From positions 204,368 through 268,367 of the forward strand of contig JADGFI010000007.1 in assembly GCA_016743945.1 (NCBI GenBank): a stretch of DNA of 64,000 bases, given 5' to 3'. Below are positions 54,936-62,480 of the stretch, in pieces (the stretch's first letter is position 1; the number at the start of each line of letters is the position of its first letter). Both the position numbers and the translations under genes were made by a program. Source of the stretch: Desulfobacteraceae bacterium. Its GTDB lineage: Bacteria; Desulfobacterota; Desulfobacteria; Desulfobacterales; Desulfobacteraceae. Below the pieces are notes generated by a model. That model searched no databases, was not told where the DNA came from, and saw only the letters and a list, made by a program, of their open reading frames with translations.

Positions 54936-54974
54936 GGCCCTAAAGTAAAGTTGGAAAACAATTATTTTAGGGCC
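54936..54974. repeat. GGCCCTAAA / TTTAGGGCC inverted repeat
   Basis: GGCCCTAAA at 54936-54944 and TTTAGGGCC at 54966-54974, with a 21-base loop. Imperfect extension (GGACCT... AGGACC) reaches 54930 and 54983. It may mark an element end or an RNA structure. Confidence 0.5.
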
Positions 54975-55354
54975 GCCTAGGACCGCAAATTTTATAATTT
55001 GAACCAAATAGCTTGCCTTTTGGACCATCTACCGCGTTGCATCAAAGGTTTCAGCTTTTTTGGGAACAATCTTCCTTGTGGCAGGTTTTATGTCCGGGAT
55101 TAAAAAACCTTACTTTACATCAGGCCCGGATATTTGCTATATATTAACATAAATTCTTCCCATTTTTTAATTGCAATTCCATGGTAAATCGTCGATTTGA
55201 CCTCTGGTAAAACTATTTTGTAGATATCCTGAACTTTCTTTGATCTGTTTTTGACTCGGTTTTGAAAAAGAAATTGGGGACAAAGGCCTTAAAACAAGAC
55301 AATACCCATTGGAGGCACAAAGAGAGCCGTCCTCTGGGAAAAAAGGAGGCATAT

Positions 55355-56671
55355 ATGTCGAAAAAGGTAATCAAATTATCCGGGAAAAGAAAAAGCGTGT
55401 TCAAGGATATGGTCATGGGACTGCTTCCGGACGGGGGCAATCTCAATGCCTGTCTTACCTGCGGGGCCTGTTCTTCCGGTTGTCCTGCCACGGGCTTTGA
55501 CAACATGGATCCCAGAAAATTTCTGAGGCTGGCTGTCCTTGGCATGGATGAGGAGATTAAACAGAACAATTGGCCCTGGTTTTGCACCATGTGTACCCGG
55601 TGCATCTATGTTTGTCCCATGAAGATCAACATTCCCCAGCTTGTATTCAACGCAAGAAGACTCACTCCCCGGGATAAGAGGCCAAAGGGAATACTGGGCT
55701 CCTGCGATATGGCCCTTTCACGGCCGAGCAATTCAGCCATGGGATGTTCCCAGGAGGATTTTGAGTTTGTGGTGGAGGATATTTTAGACGAGATCAAGGA
55801 GGAGTATCCCATATGGGAAGCAAGGAAGCTTGCGGCTCCCATTGATAAGAAGGGAGCCGAGTTTTTCATCAACCAGAATTCCCGGGAACCCATGATCGAA
55901 CCCGAGGAGATGGGGCCTTTGTGGAAGATCCTTAATCTTGCCGGGGTGGACTGGACCTACGGCAGCCAGGGGTGGGCCGCTGAAAATTATTGCATGTTCA
56001 TGGCCGATGAGGACGGATGGGAGAAACTGACCCGGAGGAGTGCTGAAAAATGCGATGAACTAGGGTGCAAAATCTTTCTCAACACCGAGTGAGGCCATAT
56101 CACCTTTGCAATCCTGGTAGGACTGCAAAAATTTGATATTTCCCACAAATTTGAGGTGGCAACCATGTACCAATACTATGCCCGATGGATCAGGGAGGGA
56201 AAGCTCAAGCCCGATTCAAGCTGGAATAAGGATTTGAAAATTAAATTCACCCTCCAGGATCCCTGCCAGATCGTCAGGAAAACCTTTGGGGACCCTGCAG
56301 CCGATGATATGCGCCTGGTTGTCAAGGCCTGTGTGGGGGAGGAAAATTTCGTGGACATGGTTCCCAATAGGTCCAATAATTTTTGCTGTGGCGGGGGCGG
56401 CGGGTTTCTCCAGTCCGGGTTCAAGGAGCAGCGGTTGATGTACGGACAGACCAAGGACAACCAGATCAAAGAGACCCGCGCCCATTATTGCGTCACAGGA
56501 TGCCACAACTGCCATGCCCAGATCCATGAGCTTGGCCAGGTGTTTGGGGGAGGATACCATGCCGTCCATGCCTGGACCATTCTGGGCCTTGCCCTGGGAA
56601 TCCTGGGAGAGAATGAACGGGTCCATCTGGGCGAAGATCTAATGGAGGTAAACCTGCCTGAAAAGGGTTGA
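55355..56671 (+). CDS. Candidate selenocysteine HdrD/DsrK-like Fe-S protein (CCG domain)
   Basis: 438 residues from ATG 55355 (AGGAGG site) to TGA at 56669-56671, reading through an in-frame TGA at 56090-56092 (residue 246). Two ferredoxin clusters come first: C33-C36-C39-C43 and C77-C80-C83-C87. Then a CCG-type region. The UGA falls in KIFLNTE-UGA-GHITFAI, where relatives carry a conserved Cys before GH. After it, CCGGGGGF and CVTGCHNCHAQIH give a normal second CCG domain. No in-frame ATG occurs at the break, and a SECIS-like hairpin follows. The fold suggests electron transfer to heterodisulfide- or sulfur-type substrates at or near the membrane. Confidence 0.87.
56105..56129 (+). promoter_or_regulatory. 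Candidate bacterial SECIS element of the Fe-S protein gene
   Basis: TTTGCA (56105-56110) pairs with TGCAAA (56124-56129). Inside, one A/C mismatch and TCCT/AGGA extend the stem to the three-base loop GGT (56116-56118). The loop begins 23 bases after the UGA and starts with G, which matches the bacterial SECIS rules. Confidence 0.75.
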
Positions 56672-56672
56672 T

Positions 56673-56695
56673 GGACTCCCCTGGCCGGAGAGTCC
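56673..56695 (+). terminator. Weak hairpin between the convergent Fe-S and permease genes
   Basis: GGACTC (56673-56678) pairs with GAGTCC (56690-56695), extended by CC/GG across one mismatch. Without a T tract its role as a terminator is uncertain. Confidence 0.4.
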
Positions 56696-56729
56696 GCCAG
56701 AACAGAAAAATGTCGAAAAAACTCATTTA

Positions 56730-57401
56730 TTATTTCCGGGCGATTTTTCCGTGCACATGGAATACTCTTTCAAGATACCGGGAAAGAAGGGAGACCGTGT
56801 AGGTCATCATAAAATAGAGAATTCCCACAGCCAGGTAGATCTCAAAGGGTCTGAAAGTTCTGGAATATACCATTTGACCTGATCTGGTTAATTCATTGAT
56901 TGCCAGGACCGATATCAGGGAGGTCTCTTTAAGTTGGGAGGAAAAAGAATTCATCAGGGGAGGGATTGCCACCTGGAGCGCCTGGGGAAGAATCACATGG
57001 CGAAGGGTCTGGAATTTGGAAAGCCCCATGGAAACGGCTGCTTCCTGTTGTCCCTTATCGACGGAATACAGGCTTCCCCTGATAATTTCAGAAATATAGG
57101 CGCCGCCGCACAAACCGATACCCAGGTATGCGGCGACATAATTGTCGATGGTTATGCCGATGGAGGGCAACCCGTAATAGATAAAAAAAAGTTGAATCAG
57201 CAAAGGGGTGCCCCGGAAAATTTCCACATAGGGGGTGAAAAGTTTTCCGGTCCACCCCGACCCTGCCCGGGCAACCCCCACCACAAGACCGATGGTCAAT
57301 GCGATCAGGAAGGAAATGGCGGTTATCTGCAGGGTGATTCCCGCCCCGGCAAGCAGCTCCCGGTGATTTCTCAGGATAATGTCTATTTGAAATGCATCCA
57401 T
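56730..57401 (-). CDS. Polar amino-acid ABC transporter permease
   Basis: 223 residues with about five membrane helices. The coupling helix contains the EAA motif GQQEAAVSMGLSKFQTLRHVILPQ, and the N-terminal region resembles HisM/GlnP. It presumably forms a homodimer with an unlinked ATPase, since no ATPase gene lies in the cluster. It starts 14 bases after the binding-protein gene. Confidence 0.88.
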   Translation of the reverse strand: MDAFQIDIILRNHRELLAGAGITLQITAISFLIALTIGLVVGVARAGSGWTGKLFTPYVEIFRGTPLLIQLFFIYYGLPSIGITIDNYVAAYLGIGLCGGAYISEIIRGSLYSVDKGQQEAAVSMGLSKFQTLRHVILPQALQVAIPPLMNSFSSQLKETSLISVLAINELTRSGQMVYSRTFRPFEIYLAVGILYFMMTYTVSLLSRYLERVFHVHGKIARK

Positions 57402-57415
57402 AGAATTTTATCCGA

Positions 57416-58207
57416 TTATTGGGCGTTGTCCTGGCTGACATTCAGCCAATGGTCATAAATTTTTGTGTGGGTGCCATCGGCTTTTATCTTTGCAAGGGCT
57501 GTGTCAATCTTGGATGTCAGGGCATCCGATCCCTTGGGAAGGGCAATGCCGATGGGGGTAGCGCTTACGGGGGAACCCACAATTTTAAATGAAGGGTCTT
57601 TTTTGATCTGGACGACGGCATAGGCCAGCCCGGAAATCAGGGCATCGATTCGTTTGAATTTCAGATCCAGAAAGGCTTCGGTGGTGTAGTTAAACCGTTT
57701 TATTTCTCCAACCTGATCTGCCATCCCGTCCAGGGCCCGTTCACTGCTCGAGGCCATCTGGGCGCCGACCACCTTGTCTTTGAGGTCCTCCTTGCCTTGA
57801 ATCTTGTTTTCCTCTTTTCTAACCACAATCACTTCGGTTAGATCCACATAGGCGTCACTGAAATTGACCATCTCCATTCTTTTGGCTGTTTTGCCCATGC
57901 AGGTGATCAGAACGTCATAGTCGCCTTTTTTCATTCCGGCAATCAATCCCTGCCATTCGCCGTCCTTAAATTTTACATCAATTCCCAATTCTCTACCGAT
58001 GGCATTGGCAAGATCCACATCAAACCCTTGTAATTCTCCGGTCTCGGATTTAAATTCAAATGGCGGATACTGGGCACAAAATCCCACAACAAGTTCCCCC
58101 TTTTCTTTTATTTTTTCCCAGGAATTGTCCGAAGCAAATCCGTTGGCTGTTAAAACGATCAGGGACAAGAAAATTAACAGGGCCGCCAGGGGCATTTTTA
58201 TATTCAT
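57416..58207 (-). CDS. Polar amino-acid ABC transporter binding protein
   Basis: 263 residues with a signal peptide (hydrophobic core LAALLIFLSLIVLTANG, cleavage near residue 25). Family-3 features: YPPFEFKSETGELQGFDVDLANAIG, NFSDAYVDLTEVIVV and KIYDHWL at the C-terminus. Specificity is not clear. Directly upstream is the TudS-like gene, so the imported compound may contain sulfur, which is inference only. Confidence 0.88.
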   Translation of the reverse strand: MNIKMPLAALLIFLSLIVLTANGFASDNSWEKIKEKGELVVGFCAQYPPFEFKSETGELQGFDVDLANAIGRELGIDVKFKDGEWQGLIAGMKKGDYDVLITCMGKTAKRMEMVNFSDAYVDLTEVIVVRKEENKIQGKEDLKDKVVGAQMASSSERALDGMADQVGEIKRFNYTTEAFLDLKFKRIDALISGLAYAVVQIKKDPSFKIVGSPVSATPIGIALPKGSDALTSKIDTALAKIKADGTHTKIYDHWLNVSQDNAQ

Positions 58208-58218
58208 TTTTGCTTTCC

Positions 58219-58755
58219 TTATTTTTCAATGATTAAAGAGGAGGGATTTTTTTCGTCAATGGCCATGAATTTAATACTAATTTTCCGGTTAGAAAGCATG
58301 ACTTTTAATTCACTAAAAAAGACACCGTTTTGGTCAAGATAGCAAAAATTTTTCAGCTGTGCTTCCACGGTATTTATATCTGAAATGACGCCGCCCATGA
58401 GCCCGGACGGGGTTTTGGTGACCCCGCAGTTGGGACTTCCGTTAGCGCCGATGACCCCGATAATTTCATAGTCTGCCGCGACAAAGGTCTCTATCTGATC
58501 CAGGGACGGGGTCAGTATCTTGCGGCAATGCCGCCGGAAGTTCGGGTGGTCATATTGTTCCCGGCACATCCCCCACCGGTTGATTCCAAGATAGGAAGAT
58601 TCAGGACAGGGAAGCTGCAAAATGCCTGTTCCGTCTTCAATAAATTGATCCATCACCGCCCGTAACACCCCCGGGTACATTGCCAGGGGGCCCACTTTTG
58701 CATTGGCATTGAGGATACAATGGGCCACAACAATGATTTTTTTACTTCTTTTCAC
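58219..58755 (-). CDS. TudS-related (CD3072-like) putative desulfidase
   Basis: 178 residues from GTG 58755, which has GGAGGG eight bases upstream; the longer frame would add an implausible N-terminus. Three cysteines in the right places, VAHCILNAN, LPCPESS and SPNCGVT, match the TudS/DUF523 pattern that holds a [4Fe-4S] cluster and removes sulfur from thiouracil-like compounds. The gene is just upstream of an amino-acid-type ABC transporter. Confidence 0.78.
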   Translation of the reverse strand: MKRSKKIIVVAHCILNANAKVGPLAMYPGVLRAVMDQFIEDGTGILQLPCPESSYLGINRWGMCREQYDHPNFRRHCRKILTPSLDQIETFVAADYEIIGVIGANGSPNCGVTKTPSGLMGGVISDINTVEAQLKNFCYLDQNGVFFSELKVMLSNRKISIKFMAIDEKNPSSLIIEK

Positions 58756-58931
58756 AATAATCCCTCCATTAAAATTTGAGGGATAGTAAACCAGGGAGGC
58801 GGGACAAATCAAATTGATAAATCTAATGAAAAAGCCATAAACCCAGCGCAATTTTCTATATAACCGGCATGGACGGAGCATAATATTTGCGCCTGGCCAC
58901 ATGCGAAGAGTGAAACGCTTATAATTGCAAT

Positions 58932-59819
58932 TTAATATCTATGTTTCATTTTTGATAATTCCTCCAACATCCACAAACCTGCCACACCCAGACGATGCTG
59001 TTGGTTCCAGATCAGATATACAGGAATCAAAGACTCTACTCTATCCATAAACAATGATAATTTAACAAGCTTTCTTTTTTTAATATCACTTGCTATTGCC
59101 TGTGTCGGAAGAAATGACCAACCAAACCCTCTGCGAACCAGATTTATAATCGCATCTGTACTTTCAACCATCCATATTTGTTTGCCCAAAATAATGGATT
59201 CATCTTCTCGTTCTCCACCACGACTGGTAATAACCAGTTGCCGGTGGGCTTCAAGATCATGAAGTTTGAGATTCTTTTTTTTAGCCAGGGGATGATCACT
59301 CGCAACGACGGGGATAAATGCAATGTGGGACACCAATCTGTTTGGAATGAGCTGGCTCGGTGAGGAATTCGGGACCAAAATGCCAATATCCACTCTATCC
59401 TCTTCAACCATTGCCTGGATATCACCCAAAACACCAAAAAGGATCTCTAATTGGGTTTCAGGATATTTTTTCCCAAATTTTTCGAGCAAATCCATTAGTA
59501 TTTCCTGGGAGATGATTTCATCCACTGCGATACGCAAATGTGAATCTATCCCGCCTTCAAAGGCCCGGGCTCGTTCCATAAAACCATGGCAATTATTCAC
59601 AATCTGCCGCGCTTCCCGTAACAGCACCCGGCCTTCTTGGGTCAGCACTGGAAATTTTCCCTGGCGGTTAAAAAGCGCAACGCCAAGATCAATTTCAAGA
59701 TTGCCAATAGCTGTACTGACAGCGGACTGTGCCTTGCCCATGTCCCTTGCTGCAGCAGAAAAAGAACCTTTATCGGCTATTTTGATAAAGGTTTTAAGAT
59801 TATTTAAAGATAAATTCAC
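58932..59819 (-). CDS. LysR-family regulator, probable activator of the PACE pump
   Basis: 295 residues. Winged helix: LNNLKTFIKIADKGSFSAAARDMGKAQSAVSTAIGNLE, then a two-lobed effector domain. It diverges from the PACE gene (120 bases between starts), the same arrangement as aceI and its LysR regulator in other bacteria. Regulation of the pump is inference from position. Confidence 0.87.
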   Translation of the reverse strand: MNLSLNNLKTFIKIADKGSFSAAARDMGKAQSAVSTAIGNLEIDLGVALFNRQGKFPVLTQEGRVLLREARQIVNNCHGFMERARAFEGGIDSHLRIAVDEIISQEILMDLLEKFGKKYPETQLEILFGVLGDIQAMVEEDRVDIGILVPNSSPSQLIPNRLVSHIAFIPVVASDHPLAKKKNLKLHDLEAHRQLVITSRGGEREDESIILGKQIWMVESTDAIINLVRRGFGWSFLPTQAIASDIKKRKLVKLSLFMDRVESLIPVYLIWNQQHRLGVAGLWMLEELSKMKHRY

Positions 59820-59939
59820 AAAAGTACCTATCAGTTATTTAGATGGAATCCAACTTGTTTTATAACCATTAATGCAGGTAAAAGAAAGGTGTAAAATTTA
59901 ATACAAACTTATATAAAATTATATCGAAAGGGTTAAAAT

Positions 59940-60386
59940 ATGAGAACGTTTTGGGGAAGAGTGAAGCATTCACTACTATTTGAATTGGTTTTACTGATGG
60001 TGTGTACGCCTATTATCGCCCTGATACTCAATAAAAGCTTTAGTCATTCGGGCATGATGAGCCTGGGGTTGGGTATTGTCGCTATGCTTTGCAACGGATT
60101 GTATAATTATTTTTTTGACCGGGTACTAATTTTTTTGAAGCACCCCCTTTATCCAAGATCTTTTCGTCTTAGGTGTCTTCATTCGATTTTATTCGAAATA
60201 TCTCTTATGTTTGTCACTATTCCTATGATTATGTGGTGGATGGGTATTACTTTTTTTCAAGCGCTTGTATTTGATTTGTCTTTTTTAATTTTTGTTCCGG
60301 TATATTCACTTGTGTTTAATTGGGTTTATGATTTTGTTTTTCCGGCTCCCCATGTTAGAAATGAAATCCTTCCGGAAAATTCTTAA
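59940..60386 (+). CDS. PACE-family (AceI-like) efflux transporter
   Basis: 148 residues forming two tandem bacterial transmembrane-pair domains, four helices. Signatures include RVKHSLLFELVLLMVCTPI, ALILNKSF, the YNYFFDRV loop and WMGITFFQALVFDLSFLIFVPVYSLVFNWVYD, which are typical of PACE proteins. Known members export chlorhexidine and short-chain diamines by proton exchange. Confidence 0.9.
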   Translation: MRTFWGRVKHSLLFELVLLMVCTPIIALILNKSFSHSGMMSLGLGIVAMLCNGLYNYFFDRVLIFLKHPLYPRSFRLRCLHSILFEISLMFVTIPMIMWWMGITFFQALVFDLSFLIFVPVYSLVFNWVYDFVFPAPHVRNEILPENS

Positions 60387-60550
60387 TTTTATGGAATCAG
60401 GGACAGAAATACAGCTTGTGCAAAGAAATCGGATCATGATAAAAAGAAGTAAATAACAAAAACCATTAAAACTGGGGAATAAAAAAATACTGAAGCATAT
60501 TTATAAGTGATATCGGACCCCGCAACACCCTAAAGAGAGTAGATATAAAT

Positions 60551-61465
60551 ATGAATTATGATGTTGGAAATTTAGTTGAACCCATATTCAGACCCCCTTC
60601 AGAGTGGGATTCTTTATTGATTGGCGTTACGAATGGTTGTACCCATCGGTGTACATTTTGCTCGATGTATCGAACAAAAAAATTTTCTGTGCGTAAAGAT
60701 ATTGAAGAAATCAAGAACGATATTCGCAAGGCAGGTGAGATGTACGGTAATAAAATTCGGAAAATATTTTTCGAAGATGGCAATGCATTTGTTGTAAAAC
60801 CCGAGGTCCTCATTGAATTAACCCAATATTGTTATCAAAAACATCCGAATTTAAAAAAAGTCAGTTCCTATGCCCATGCCCAAGATATCCTCAAAAAATC
60901 CGATGATGATTTAAAACGGATTGCTGATGCCGGTTTTACAATGGTTTATGTGGGGATTGAAAGTGGAGATGACCAGGTTCTCAAAGCGTGTAACAAAGGT
61001 GTTACCCAGGATGAATTGGCGCTTGCGGCCCAAAAATGCCACCGGGCAGGAATTGCCTGGTCTGGAATTTTCCTTTTGGGGTTGACGGGGAACAATCCTG
61101 AAAAAAGTCAGCGGCATGCCATGGAATCCGCAAAATTAATAAACCGTATGGCCCCCACCATGCCAAGGAAATGGTATATTTCACCGCTCACACTGGAGGT
61201 GACGCCAGGGTCTGAAATCTGGGCGCAAAATGAAGCAAATAACTTTGTGCCATGCTCCGGGACTCAAATTTTAGAGGAATTATACACCTTGATAGAACAC
61301 ACGGCAGATGATCTGCAAACGTGTATATTTAACACCAACCATGCGTCCAATTATCTGAGTTTAAAGGGAGAACTGGCAAAAGACAAAAAAAAGTTCCTGA
61401 AGATAGTTACAGACGGTATTAATGACCCAAAGACGCGGCGACCCGAATACATGCGGGGGCTCTAG
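60551..61465 (+). CDS. Radical SAM protein
   Basis: 304 residues. The [4Fe-4S] motif is C30-x3-C34-x2-C37 (NGCTHRCTFCSMY), followed by KIFFEDGNAFVV and YVGIESGDDQVLKACNKG. The late region lacks extra clusters. Such proteins often belong to the Elp3/HemN-like group of uncertain substrate. It stands alone. Confidence 0.88.
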   Translation: MNYDVGNLVEPIFRPPSEWDSLLIGVTNGCTHRCTFCSMYRTKKFSVRKDIEEIKNDIRKAGEMYGNKIRKIFFEDGNAFVVKPEVLIELTQYCYQKHPNLKKVSSYAHAQDILKKSDDDLKRIADAGFTMVYVGIESGDDQVLKACNKGVTQDELALAAQKCHRAGIAWSGIFLLGLTGNNPEKSQRHAMESAKLINRMAPTMPRKWYISPLTLEVTPGSEIWAQNEANNFVPCSGTQILEELYTLIEHTADDLQTCIFNTNHASNYLSLKGELAKDKKKFLKIVTDGINDPKTRRPEYMRGL

Positions 61466-61555
61466 GAAGGGTGGATGCGAAGACAACTTTTTATCCTTTA
61501 ATAAGCCTGTTGCGGCTATTTGCCATCTTATTAACTTTACAGGGTAAAAAAGCCC

Positions 61556-61604
61556 TTGACACACTAAAAAAAACCTTATATAGGTTATCTATTATAGATA
61601 GCCT
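61556..61604 (+). promoter_or_regulatory. Promoter with overlapping palindromic operator of the TetR gene
   Basis: TTGACA at 61556-61561 and TATAGG at 61579-61584 with a 17-base spacer form a plausible sigma70 promoter. Overlapping it is a palindrome centred on 61593: TATCTAT-t-ATAGATA (61586-61600), extended by AGG/CCT (61582-61604). A second half-site, ATAGATATC, lies just after. This is a typical layout for TetR autorepression. Confidence 0.65.
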
Positions 61605-61642
61605 ATTATAGATATCATATTAAAATTCATCAAGGAATTGTC

Positions 61643-62272
61643 ATGCCCAAAAAGACCCATTTAACAATAAATGATTTTCTTGAAACCGCATTTGATATGG
61701 TTAGAAAAAATGGTTGGGAAAAACTATCCATAACAGCAGTGGCTAAACATCTGGGGTGCTCCACCATGCCCGTCTATTCCCATTTTAAAAATCTGGAAAC
61801 ACTCAAAAATGAGGTCGTCAAAAAAGGATGGGAACTGGTTAGAGACTATGAGTCAAAACAATATACCGGTGATGCCTGGATCGATCAGGCGGTCGGATAC
61901 GTCTGCTTTGCAAGAGAGAATAGCCAGTTGTTTGGGTGCATGCTCGACGGGCGAAACCGCGACCTGGAACGCCGTATGCTTCAAAACCATTGGGACTTTC
62001 TCACCAATCTTCTCAAAGGCTACCAGGGGTTCGACGGTCTTAGCCAGGAACAGTGCAGGGTAATACGTTACTCAAGGGCCATGTTCACCCAAGGAGTGGC
62101 CACAACAGTGAGTAACAGGTTGGGCAAGCTGTTAACTGACAATGAAGTGATTGAAAAATATCTGACAGTTAGCAGTCAAGCCATGTTAGAGGGGTATCGA
62201 AAAGTTTACGACCACAGCGACGGGGATGTACAGTTCCTGAATGAACATTTTCAACCCATAGGAGATATATAA
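61643..62272 (+). CDS. TetR/AcrR-family transcriptional regulator
   Basis: 209 residues. N-terminal helix-turn-helix: INDFLETAFDMVRKNGWEKLSITAVAKHLGCSTMPVYSHFKNLETL, followed by a helical ligand-binding domain. The ATG follows AAGGAATT. The palindrome directly upstream suggests autoregulation and control of the downstream transporter gene. Confidence 0.9.
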   Translation: MPKKTHLTINDFLETAFDMVRKNGWEKLSITAVAKHLGCSTMPVYSHFKNLETLKNEVVKKGWELVRDYESKQYTGDAWIDQAVGYVCFARENSQLFGCMLDGRNRDLERRMLQNHWDFLTNLLKGYQGFDGLSQEQCRVIRYSRAMFTQGVATTVSNRLGKLLTDNEVIEKYLTVSSQAMLEGYRKVYDHSDGDVQFLNEHFQPIGDI

Positions 62273-62480
62273 CCTGACATTGGGTTCATTAACCGGTCCT
62301 TTCATGATCTGTAAACAAAACGGTTAAAACATTTCAACAGGACGATTATCCGATTTTTTTCGGTAATCCATATAACAATTGTTCGGGCGCGCCTGCTTTA
62401 ACATTAAAGTAAACAGGGAACAGGTCTCTACAGGCTTTTTTGTCTATAGCGAACAAGACTTCCCTTAAGGAGAGGTTCGC

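Larger units (their letters stand above)
54790..55354. other. Intergenic region with two inverted repeats
   Basis: 565 bases without a gene, between the collapsed oad operon (minus) and the Fe-S gene (plus). They contain the two inverted repeats listed next. The plus-strand promoter of the selenocysteine candidate must lie here, but no clean -35/-10 pair could be assigned. Confidence 0.6.
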
